Positions 19,001-26,266 of a stretch of DNA of 64,000 bases are shown piece after piece. Source of the DNA: Bacteroidales bacterium (GTDB lineage Bacteria; Bacteroidota; Bacteroidia; Bacteroidales; UBA932); the NCBI GenBank assembly GCA_022653675.1, contig JALCST010000001.1, forward strand, positions 211,750 through 275,749. Reading direction: 5' to 3'. The number at the start of each line of letters is the position of its first letter. Position 1 is the stretch's first letter. A program made the translations under genes and the position numbers. The notes under the pieces were generated by a model. That model saw only the letters and a list, made by a program, of their open reading frames with translations. It had not been told where the DNA came from and ran no database searches.

Positions 19001-21556
19001 GTTTAAATATGACAACTTGAACTTTTGCAATAATGTTAGTGGCATATCGTTCGACAACAAAAAATTTTTCATCTTGTCCGGAATCAGAGAGAGCGGCATA
19101 ACAGATACCAAATTGTCAAATCGTAGAAAGGCATTATCAATTTGATTCCAATCGGTATCAATTCCATTGTAGTATTTCCCAAAATATAATTCATATTTTT
19201 CAGACGAGGACAGTATGTCTTGCTTTGTATCGTCATACTCTTTTACCTTAGAAAGAATTTCGATTACACTTTCATAACTATCTGATTTACTGTTGATAAT
19301 AAAACGTTTAATATTTTTCTTATCAGATCGGTACCCACTTTTTAGTCCCCTTAGAAAAGAACTGTAATCACTCCTATATCTTTGAAGTATGGAATAGTAA
19401 TCAGTAGTCAGGATTTCTTTGTCAATAATTTTAAATAATTCATCTCGCTGATGCAGAACCATTAGATGACTGTTTTTGATATCTGTATAACTATTTTTGA
19501 TGTCGTTATATTGGAATGTGTGAAACCACACCTCAGTAGGGTAAAGTGGGTTAATGGCTGCATCAACAATAGCAAAGAAAGATTTTGCATTAAGCAGATT
19601 GTTGGGAGTATCTAAACCAAAGGCACTCTGCAATTCGCTTAGAAAGCAATCTAGTTGCTTTATAGACAATAGAATATGAGATAATTCTTCTACTAACACC
19701 GCAAAATCTTCGATTGTGATATGGTTTCCAATACGATACTTCTCCGACAGGTTAGTATTAATGATATTAATATTTGCTAAAAGACGAGTATAAATACTGT
19801 CTCCTTCTTCTTGGAAGAAGGTATCTAAATAGTTGGCAGAGAGATCTTTTTTAAGAAAATTAATTTTCTCGACAAGCGTTTGAGATTGATTTGCGAGTTC
19901 GATATCTTTTTCGATATTATCTTCAAATATCCACTTAGGCAAGATACCAAAAGATTTCACTGCAATATTCAAAACCGCTAATAAATCTTTGATACCATCC
20001 AGACTATAGTCAAGAATTAATGAATTTGTATCAATGAAAGAACGAAAAGCGTCCTTTTCGCTAATTAATTTAGGTAGAAGAATAGAGAAGTGTGAATCAA
20101 TGTCATGTCTGATTTCATTAGTTAAATACTGAATAGTAGAGTTTCGCCAAGGATTTTTGGAAAAATCTTCGCTGCGTCTTCCTATAACTTCAGATAATTC
20201 GCTTAGAATCTGACACCTATCTAGCAAATCGTGGCTGGTGACATCTTTCACTCCAAATATATCAAAAATCACATCAGGAGCATGTTGCAATGATGCCAAT
20301 TCTCCATTGATATCAAAAATAGTCCTATTTAGCCCTGAACACGGAGTATGCAACTGCTCTTGATACTTATTCAGCGCTTCTTTCTTTCTCTCAAGAATAT
20401 CGAGCTGTTCGAGTGCTTCATATCTAACTTTTTTCCTATCAATATTTATTGAAGCGGCTAGCTCTCTCAATATCTCTTTTTTGTTGGCTTTATGGCTATG
20501 TAAATTTAAACAAAAATCTGCGAGATTTGTATTTGCCAACCTGTTGTATACCACTTTAAGAGCTGCCATTTTTTCGGAAACAAACAGAACCTTCTTGCCA
20601 TCTGCCAAAGATTCAGAAATGATATTGGTGATTGTCTGACTTTTCCCAGTACCAGGAGGGCCTTGAAGAACAAAACTCACTCCACTTTTCGAAAGCAAAA
20701 TAGCTTCCTGCTGACTAGAATCTGCATCTACAACTTGAAAAGTATCAATAGGCTTGATTTTATGGTCAATATCAATATGGTTGAACTCTTCTGAAATGGA
20801 GTCGGGTAGCGTCTCTCCAGCAATTGCAGTTAATATGGGATTGGAGTTGAGCTTTTCTTCATTCCGTTGAAGATCTTTGTACATATTAATCTTCAGGAAT
20901 GTAAATAATGAGAGGTTGGCTTTATATTCTATTTCCCAACTATTGTTTTCGAAAAGTTCTTCTAATCTGAGAAAGTAATCCGTGATATCATCACAAGAGG
21001 TGTCAAATTCAGGAATAACGATTCCAAAATCATTTTCCATTTTTTGAGCCAAAATGGGGTTCACTACTATTTCGTCTTCGTGAGACGAAAGAATATAAGG
21101 ATCGGTTAGGGATCTAATAGTCAATCTAACTGGCACTAATAATAACGGGGAAAGAAGCGTTTCACGAGAATTGTCTTTCTCTGACCATTTAAGAAGTCCG
21201 AAAGAAAGAAATAAAGTATTAACTCCTTGTTCCTCAATTGACGAATTAGCCTTATAGCGTAATGTCTTTAAGGCTTTCTGCAAATCGCCCAAAGACTTTG
21301 TCGTCTTTAAATCTCCATCAATTACACCATCATAAGATTCTTCTCCGTCTTCATCAATCGTAATTTTTTTAGCAAAAGGAAACTTTAAACTCTTTTCTTG
21401 TATGCCAATCAAAGCAAATAAAGGATCAAAACCAGGCTCTGTAATAGTTACATTATTACGTTTGCCATCTTTAAAGTTTATCAGTCTATTCCTCTTTCCG
21501 AAATCAAGCAGTGATTTCTTCCATAAATCAATTTTTCTGGATAAAGCAAGTCCCAT
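16064..21556 (-). CDS. Giant DUF4011 / SF1 helicase / Vsr-like nuclease / DUF3320 protein, probable anti-phage protein
   Basis: 1830 aa. Domains in order: N-terminal DUF4011 (WKKSLLDFGKRNRLINF, about residues 12-28); SF1 helicase core with Walker A GPPGTGKSQTI at about 298-308, a roughly 850-residue helical insertion, DEAS box (VIFDEASQV, about 1210), motif III GDTKQLPPTSFF, GDERDTIILC and motif VI VAITRAKYNVKLVG; a Vsr/MTES_1575-type endonuclease (ESPFEEAVYDFL, FRIDMAI, GIECDG; about 1510-1610); and C-terminal DUF3320 winged helix (about 1655-1720). The layout matches large single-protein defence systems such as Hhe (HEPN, helicase, Vsr). The gene is visibly more AT-rich than its neighbours, has no operon partner of normal size, and sits between repeat-laden spacers, all signs of transfer. 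Its role in defence is inferred. Confidence 0.88.
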   Translation of the reverse strand: MGLALSRKIDLWKKSLLDFGKRNRLINFKDGKRNNVTITEPGFDPLFALIGIQEKSLKFPFAKKITIDEDGEESYDGVIDGDLKTTKSLGDLQKALKTLRYKANSSIEEQGVNTLFLSFGLLKWSEKDNSRETLLSPLLLVPVRLTIRSLTDPYILSSHEDEIVVNPILAQKMENDFGIVIPEFDTSCDDITDYFLRLEELFENNSWEIEYKANLSLFTFLKINMYKDLQRNEEKLNSNPILTAIAGETLPDSISEEFNHIDIDHKIKPIDTFQVVDADSSQQEAILLSKSGVSFVLQGPPGTGKSQTITNIISESLADGKKVLFVSEKMAALKVVYNRLANTNLADFCLNLHSHKANKKEILRELAASINIDRKKVRYEALEQLDILERKKEALNKYQEQLHTPCSGLNRTIFDINGELASLQHAPDVIFDIFGVKDVTSHDLLDRCQILSELSEVIGRRSEDFSKNPWRNSTIQYLTNEIRHDIDSHFSILLPKLISEKDAFRSFIDTNSLILDYSLDGIKDLLAVLNIAVKSFGILPKWIFEDNIEKDIELANQSQTLVEKINFLKKDLSANYLDTFFQEEGDSIYTRLLANINIINTNLSEKYRIGNHITIEDFAVLVEELSHILLSIKQLDCFLSELQSAFGLDTPNNLLNAKSFFAIVDAAINPLYPTEVWFHTFQYNDIKNSYTDIKNSHLMVLHQRDELFKIIDKEILTTDYYSILQRYRSDYSSFLRGLKSGYRSDKKNIKRFIINSKSDSYESVIEILSKVKEYDDTKQDILSSSEKYELYFGKYYNGIDTDWNQIDNAFLRFDNLVSVMPLSLIPDKMKNFLLSNDMPLTLLQKFKLSYLNIVNYSTIERIAQISDNNYSNTTLFSELEDYLELIISNGSKLLKEYEEILKFRKGKSNLNQLIKECGELCEYQKGIRQISSQSELCQDVFQNYYDSVNTDWTFVLSTLRNARSLRSCIDTYLLPDNFVNSICTDKSFSKECENCLTFVSSLNRNIITQMNWVSSLFNESENFYQCDLDVLYERLTNCKEKKSLLEEWADYCSIKQKCEDYSLDSFVLAIEEQNIDSEQIVDAYKKRFYHLWMDEILPQFPEVQSFRRRNQEHTIDDFNKLDKAQFQIAQARVRERIIKGIPDLNSTTSTRDEIGVLKRELGKQRNIMPLRKLFNTIPNLLTSLKPCFMMSPLSVSVFLEAKSYQFDLVIFDEASQVHTEDAVGAIMRGKQVIIVGDTKQLPPTSFFSTSINNDDLFDMEDEDETEKEDFGAYQSILDEAVAIFPEKTLKWHYRSRFEDLITFSNYKIYNDSLITFPSPEQNSPDCGVEYVYVSDGVYDRGKKRNNIKEAKKVADLIFEHYRKHPQRSLGVVTFSESQQQAVDTALRMKRHENGIYERFFMEDREEPFFVKNLETVQGDERDTIILCIGYARDSRGMMYMNFGPLNNDGGFRRLNVAITRAKYNVKLVGSIMPIDIPLDKVLSEGVRLLRSYIEFAQQGVKALEKECSYSNLVVCESPFEEAVYDFLVSKGYRVATQVGCSGFRIDMAIHHPTQSGKFVLGIECDGAMYHSSRTARERDRLRDSILRDMGWDIYRIWSTDWIKDVETEQDRLIEAVKNALNPNNDNKMNIDVENDNTEPLSMVEITEELPKEEITVKDDIFIPYRMADTDNFESLSQWEVIRYVIETEQPIHIEELCRRVAYLYGNQKATSKVRKGVDQAFRYYLAEQIERKNDFICLKDFHIEHVRIPMQKDDYIRPISIISSEELQLALISITKHSFGISPEDLFFNTSRKLGYSRMGTNVLEAIRDAYQELLLKNLIEEVDGKVHLL

Positions 21557-21582
21557 AGTTATGAATCTAATTTGTTAGCGTA

Positions 21583-21730
21583 CTATTCGGCGGCGGTGGA
21601 GTCGTTGTTGAGTTTGCAGGATTCAGAGAGTTTTTTTGTAGTTGGTGGATAATTGTTTGTTGGAGAGCATTAATCCGAAGGCGGCAAATACTGCTTTTGG
21701 GGTGGCTTTAGCTCCGTTTCGTCTGTACAT
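21583..21730 (-). CDS. Small ORF upstream of the helicase gene, possibly frameshifted at an A7 run
   Basis: An ATG at 21730 opens a 35-codon ORF (MYRRNGAKATPKAVFAAFGL...) that stops at 21623-21625. Just before the stop is a run of seven A (codons TAC AAA AAA ACT). If one A is skipped, the frame continues as KKLSESCKLNNDSTAAE and ends at TAG 21583-21585, 26 bases from the helicase ATG, giving about 49 aa. Both versions are protein-like. This may be a leader peptide, a small partner of the helicase, a decayed gene, or a sequencing indel. No family recognised. Confidence 0.4.
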
Positions 21731-21773
21731 TTTCTGCTCATTATCGGTAACGTTAGTATTAATTTGATGTCAA

Positions 21774-21803
21774 TCTTTGTAAATGTTTGTAAATCTATGT
21801 AAA
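21774..21803. repeat. Three 10-base tandem repeats
   Basis: TCTTTGTAAA, TGTTTGTAAA and TCTATGTAAA follow one another without gaps. The one-helical-turn period suggests cooperative protein binding on one face of the DNA, or a structured leader if transcribed (the -7 element lies upstream on the minus strand). Confidence 0.6.
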
Positions 21804-21835
21804 GATTCTCTACTTTCTCGGATTGATAAAAGTAT

Positions 21836-21861
21836 TTTGTACCACATATGGTACAAATTTA
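21836..21861 (-). promoter_or_regulatory. Palindromic operator overlapping a -7 promoter element
   Basis: TTTGTACC (21836-21843) and GGTACAAA (21850-21857) are exact inverted 8-base arms around ACATAT. The minus-strand word TAAATTTG (21854-21861) matches the -7 consensus and overlaps the right arm, so a bound regulator would block initiation. It would drive the small ORF and the helicase-nuclease with a leader of roughly 115 bases. No regulator gene is next to it. I see no clear -33 TTTG. Confidence 0.5.
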
Positions 21862-21976
21862 AGCAGAATAAATATGAATATCTCTTAATAACTATGAAAA
21901 GTTATTAATATAAATAACGACAATTCACTGAATTAATATTTGATTGTGATGGATGGTTGGGGATGGGAAAAGGGGA

Positions 21977-23410
21977 TTATTTCCCTATGCAGAACTTCCC
22001 GAAGATTTCGTCCAGGACCTCCTCGTTGCTGATTTCGCCGACGATAGTGCCGATGTAGTACAGTGCCTCGCGGAGATCCTGAGTCAGCAGGTCGGTGGAG
22101 AGTTTCGCGGCGAGCCCTTCCTTGACGCGCGCGAGGGCGTCGCAGGCGCTTCGCAACGCCTCGTAATGGCGCATGTTCGTAACCAATGTCACGTCCGGCG
22201 ACGTTTCGGCATGTGGCCGCAGTTCGGTCAGGGTCTTGCGCAGGAGGTCGAGCCCTTCGCCCTTCAATGCCGAAATATGCAGTACGGCGGCCGGAGGCAT
22301 GCCGGCACGCGAGGCTATGTCGCGGATCGAGGTGAGCAGGGTAGGGAGATCGGGGCCTTTCCCGTTTTCCTCAAGGAGATCGCATTTGTTCAGCACGATG
22401 ACTGTTTTCTGTCCGTCGGAAAGCTTGTCCCTAAGCGAACTTATGGACATCCCGAACGATTCGGGATGTTCCGCATCGAGCATCAGGATGACCGTTTCGG
22501 CCTGCTTTATTTTTGAATAAGTACGCTCGATGCCAATCATTTCTATGGTCTCAGTTGCAGTCCTTATTCCGGCGGTGTCGATGAAGCGGAAAAGCGTCCC
22601 GCCTATGTTCACGGTATCTTCGATGGAGTCGCGCGTGGTGCCGGAGATGGGGGAGACGATGGCCCTGTCTTCACCGAGCAGCAGGTTCAGCAGCGTGCTC
22701 TTGCCGGTATTGGTGGCGCCGACTATCGCGACGGGTATGCCGTTCTTTATGGCGTTGCCGAGCCTGAAGCCCGAAACGAGTTCCCCTATGCGGTGCATGA
22801 CCTTGTCCAGCAGGGCGTCGAGTTCGTCGCGGTCGGCGAATTCCACCTCTTCCTCGCTGAAATCCAGTTCCAACTCCATAAGGGAGACTATCTTCAGCAT
22901 CTGGTTGCGCATCTCAGCCAATTCCCTCGAAAATCCACCCTTCATCTGGTTCATGGCGAGCCTGTGCGCCGCTTCGGTCTCGCTCTCTATCAGGTCGGCT
23001 ACCGATTCGGCTTGCGCGAGGTCCATCTTTCCGTTGAGGAAGGCCCTCTTGGTGAATTCCCCGGGTCCTGCCAGCCTGACTCCCTCGCCGTAAAGCAGGT
23101 CGAGCAGTTCCGTTATGATGTAATTCGAGCAATGGCAGCTTATCTCTACCGAATCCTCTCCGGTATAGGAAGCGGGTGCGCGAAAGACGGCGATGAGTAC
23201 CTGGTCCAATGTTTCGCCCCTGGACCTGATTTCGGCGTAATGCAGGGAATAGCCGCCGGCCTTCAGGATCTCTTCCCTTTTCGGTTCGTCGAGAAGGTTC
23301 GCCACCGCCTCGACGGCCCCTTTGCCGCTGGCTCTTACCATCGCCACCGCCCCGCGTCCGTGCGGAGTCGCCAATGCACATATAATATTGTTTTTCAATG
23401 TATGTAACAT
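21977..23410 (-). CDS. mnmE: tRNA uridine-5-carboxymethylaminomethyl(34) synthesis GTPase MnmE
   Basis: 477 aa, with the full architecture: N-terminal folate-binding domain (CALATPHGRGAVAMVRASG), helical domain, an inserted G domain with P-loop GATNTGKST at about residues 227-235, DTAG switch and NKCD motif, and the diagnostic C-terminal FCIGK with the catalytic cysteine. With MnmG it modifies the wobble uridine of certain tRNAs. It ends the AT-richer patch and returns to normal composition. The rlmD gene lies 5 bases upstream on the same strand. Confidence 0.98.
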   Translation of the reverse strand: MLHTLKNNIICALATPHGRGAVAMVRASGKGAVEAVANLLDEPKREEILKAGGYSLHYAEIRSRGETLDQVLIAVFRAPASYTGEDSVEISCHCSNYIITELLDLLYGEGVRLAGPGEFTKRAFLNGKMDLAQAESVADLIESETEAAHRLAMNQMKGGFSRELAEMRNQMLKIVSLMELELDFSEEEVEFADRDELDALLDKVMHRIGELVSGFRLGNAIKNGIPVAIVGATNTGKSTLLNLLLGEDRAIVSPISGTTRDSIEDTVNIGGTLFRFIDTAGIRTATETIEMIGIERTYSKIKQAETVILMLDAEHPESFGMSISSLRDKLSDGQKTVIVLNKCDLLEENGKGPDLPTLLTSIRDIASRAGMPPAAVLHISALKGEGLDLLRKTLTELRPHAETSPDVTLVTNMRHYEALRSACDALARVKEGLAAKLSTDLLTQDLREALYYIGTIVGEISNEEVLDEIFGKFCIGK

Positions 23411-23415
23411 AAATG

Positions 23416-24861
23416 TTATGCTTGTTCGACGGGCTTTTTAAGCCTCAGGAAACAGACATTTTCAACGTGGACCGTATGCGGAAACATGTCGACAGGCTGC
23501 ACGGCGAGGATTTCATATTTTTCTGCGAATACGGCAAGGTCGCGGGCCTGCGACGCCGGGTTGCAGCTTACGTAGACCATATGTTCCGGGGCGGTTTCCA
23601 TTAGGACGCCGGCGACGGCAGGGTGGATTCCGGCACGTGGAGGATCGAGTACCACTATGTCCGGCCGGCCGTGTGCGGAGATGAAATCCGGGGTAAGCAC
23701 GTCCTTCATGTCGCCGGCGACGAATTCGCAGTTGGATACACCGTTCAGTTCCGCATTGAGGACGGCGTCGTCTATCGCGTCCCGGACATATTCGATCCCG
23801 ACCACCTTGGAGGCGAGACTCGAAAGGAACAGGGCTATGGTCCCGGTGCCTGTATACAGGTCGTAAATCACAGGTTTGTCATTTGAAATACAACTATTCG
23901 CCATAGCCGACTTAACGTAATTCCTGACTACCGAATACAGCTTGCAGGCCTGCTCGGAATTGGTCTGGTAGAACGACTTGGGGCTGATGCGGAAACGGAG
24001 GTTTTCCATCTGCTCGTAAATGCAGGCGTTTCCGTTGTACAGGACGCATGGCAGATCCGAAAAATTGTCGTTGGGCTTGCCGTTTATCACGTAATAGAGG
24101 GAAGTTATCTCCGGGAAACCGGCCATCAGGGCATCGAGGAGAGCCTTACGCTTCGGTTCGTCGTCGTAATTGAAGACCAGCGTTACCATCACTTCCCCAG
24201 TAGAAGAAGTTCTTATCACTAGTAGCCTCATGAGACCCGTCTGCGCCTTCAGGTCGAAGAAGGTATAGTGATGCTCAATGCAATACTTCTTCACGAACAA
24301 CCTTATCGCATTGGAAGGATCCTTTTGCAGCCAGCATTTCCTTATGTCCTGTACCTTGTCGAAAAAACCGGACACATGGAACCCGAGGGCCAACCAGTCG
24401 TCCGGCGCGATACCGTCCGGATTCTCTTCCTTGTCGATCCACCTGTGGTTCGAGAAGGCGAATTCCAGCTTGTTACGGTAAAATACAGTGTTGTCGGAAG
24501 GAATTATAGGCAGGACAGGAGGGATGTCCAGATGCCCGATGCGTACGAGCTGATCTTCCACCTGCCTCTGTTTGAACGCTATCTGGTCCGAATATGGAAG
24601 TACCTGCCACGTGCAGCCCCCGCACGATCCGAAATGCTCGCAAAATGGTTTCAGGCGGGTGGGAGAAGGCTTTACGATGCGGGTTATGTAGCCCTCGTCA
24701 TAGGCTTTTCTTACCTTGCTGACCTGTACGTCCACGAGATCTCCCGGAACGGCCGTCCTGACGAACAACACTTTTCCATCGACATGTGCCAACCCGTTCC
24801 CCTCGGCTGCGACAGATTCTATCAGCACATTGTTTATCAACGGTTTATTTCTTCTACCCAT
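23416..24861 (-). CDS. rlmD: 23S rRNA (uracil-5-)-methyltransferase RlmD/RumA family
   Basis: 481 aa. An N-terminal TRAM domain (LIESVAAEGNGLAHVDGKVLF) is followed by the Fe-S cysteine cluster CEHFGSCGGC at about residues 71-80 and a SAM methyltransferase domain (DLYTGTGTIALFLSS; VLDPPRAG). The catalytic cysteine motif is VYVSCNPAS near residue 430. The protein methylates a uracil in 23S rRNA or a tRNA, and RlmD and RlmCD-type substrates cannot be separated from sequence alone. The ATG at 24861 is 53 bases from the divergent gene. It is followed at 5 bases by mnmE, so the two RNA-modification genes form an operon. Confidence 0.93.
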   Translation of the reverse strand: MGRRNKPLINNVLIESVAAEGNGLAHVDGKVLFVRTAVPGDLVDVQVSKVRKAYDEGYITRIVKPSPTRLKPFCEHFGSCGGCTWQVLPYSDQIAFKQRQVEDQLVRIGHLDIPPVLPIIPSDNTVFYRNKLEFAFSNHRWIDKEENPDGIAPDDWLALGFHVSGFFDKVQDIRKCWLQKDPSNAIRLFVKKYCIEHHYTFFDLKAQTGLMRLLVIRTSSTGEVMVTLVFNYDDEPKRKALLDALMAGFPEITSLYYVINGKPNDNFSDLPCVLYNGNACIYEQMENLRFRISPKSFYQTNSEQACKLYSVVRNYVKSAMANSCISNDKPVIYDLYTGTGTIALFLSSLASKVVGIEYVRDAIDDAVLNAELNGVSNCEFVAGDMKDVLTPDFISAHGRPDIVVLDPPRAGIHPAVAGVLMETAPEHMVYVSCNPASQARDLAVFAEKYEILAVQPVDMFPHTVHVENVCFLRLKKPVEQA

Positions 24862-24914
24862 CTCAATTCGGTTTGAAGGGCAAAATAACTAAAAATGTAT
24901 TATATTCGCAATAT

Positions 24915-26213
24915 ATGAGAACAAAGAGACTAATCCCAATTCTGCTGGCCGCAATGCTGGGCATTGCAACCGGCACATCCGTCGCTGCACAAAACGACGC
25001 GTATCTGGAGATAGCCGGAAAAACCGTTGACAGCCGTTCAGGCAAGTCCCTCGCTTATGCTTCCATAAGTTTGACCGGGTCCAACATCTCCATCGTAACT
25101 AATTCGGAAGGGTTCTTTACGCTGAAAGTCCCTGAATCAGTTTCAAATTTCGATTCAGTTTTTGTAAAAATCTCATTCCTTGGCTATTCGTCGGAAGAAA
25201 TTCCAATTTCCGACTTCAAGGGATCGTCAGTTGAAAGGCCGCTGCTCATAAAACTTATGAGCATATCCCTGAAACTTGATCCATCAATCGTCAAACCATA
25301 CGATGCGGAAAGCGTCTTCGACGAGGCATTTTACAGGACCAAAGAAAATTATCCTCAGGAAAATGTCAGCATGACCGGTTTCTACCGCGAAATGATCATG
25401 AAAGGAAGCAAGTACCTCGCATTGAATGAAGCGGTAGTTGACATTTCAAAAGCGTCGTACGGCGGGTTCCGCAACGATCGCGTAGGCATATTCAAGGGGC
25501 GTGGAAGCCAGAATTACGACTCCTCAGATACCCTTTTTATCAATTTCCAGGGAGGTCCGGTATCGGCTTTGAACGTGGACGTAGTAAAGAATCCGTTCCT
25601 GGGAGTATACCTTAAGGATGTCCATACGTATTACGACATGGAGTTCTCGGGCCGGGTGGTCATGAACGACAGGACGTTTTATGTAATCAGTTTCAGCCAG
25701 AAAAGGACCACACTAACAAAAGACAACATATTGTTCAGGGGAGACATATATATCGATACCGAGACTTTTGCGGTCGGCAGGATAGAATTCTACCAAAATG
25801 TCGAAGGAGAGGATAACGCCGTCAGAATGTTTATAAAGAGTAAACCGGCCAATACCAGGATAACCGTCGACCAGGCTCATTATATCATCAACTACAAACT
25901 TTCGTCTGATGGCAAGTGGTACCTCGATTACGACAAAATGGAACTGAAATTCACTGCGAGACGCAAACATTCCATATGGAGAAACCATTTTTACATAAAA
26001 GCAGAGCTTGCCGTTACCGACCATAAACCCGGAAATTTCAATATCAATCCTGAAAACAGGTTGAAAATGAGAGATGTGTTGTCTAAAAAAGTTTCTTCTT
26101 TCACCGACGACGATTTCTGGGGAAGCTACAACATAATCCAGCCCGACCAGTCCATCGACAAGGTGATCGGCAAGATCATAAAACAGCTCAAAAAACGCGA
26201 AGCCGAAAAATAG
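24915..26213 (+). CDS. Secreted CarboxypepD_reg-like domain protein
   Basis: 432 aa from the ATG at 24915; an upstream in-frame start would overlap rlmD. A signal peptide (MRTKRLIPILLAAMLGIATG...AQ) precedes a carboxypeptidase-regulatory beta-sandwich (IAGKTVDSRSGKSLAYASISL, about residues 30-105). The remaining 300 residues are typical of large Bacteroidota envelope proteins with this module (FYREMIMKGSKYLALNEAVVDI; C-terminal beta region). Function is not known; related proteins are periplasmic or surface proteins. A near-consensus -7 word (TATATTCG, 24901-24908) lies six bases before the ATG, so the leader would be very short. Confidence 0.85.
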   Translation: MRTKRLIPILLAAMLGIATGTSVAAQNDAYLEIAGKTVDSRSGKSLAYASISLTGSNISIVTNSEGFFTLKVPESVSNFDSVFVKISFLGYSSEEIPISDFKGSSVERPLLIKLMSISLKLDPSIVKPYDAESVFDEAFYRTKENYPQENVSMTGFYREMIMKGSKYLALNEAVVDISKASYGGFRNDRVGIFKGRGSQNYDSSDTLFINFQGGPVSALNVDVVKNPFLGVYLKDVHTYYDMEFSGRVVMNDRTFYVISFSQKRTTLTKDNILFRGDIYIDTETFAVGRIEFYQNVEGEDNAVRMFIKSKPANTRITVDQAHYIINYKLSSDGKWYLDYDKMELKFTARRKHSIWRNHFYIKAELAVTDHKPGNFNINPENRLKMRDVLSKKVSSFTDDDFWGSYNIIQPDQSIDKVIGKIIKQLKKREAEK

Positions 26214-26266
26214 CACGGTTTTTGCACAATTTATATTATGTTAAATAGATAATATCCGAGGAAGAA

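Larger units (their letters stand above)
21557..21976. other. 420-base region between mnmE and the helicase-nuclease
   Basis: This holds the small ORF at 21583-21730, three 10-base tandem repeats at 21774-21803, an inverted repeat overlapping a minus-strand -7 element at 21836-21861, and an AT-rich remainder (21862-21976) where I see only very short open frames. All signals point towards transcription of the small ORF and helicase on the minus strand. Confidence 0.6.

Noticed and set aside
22530..23093. 187-codon plus-strand ORF
   Set aside because: Antisense to the G domain of mnmE; serine-rich shadow of a well-supported gene.
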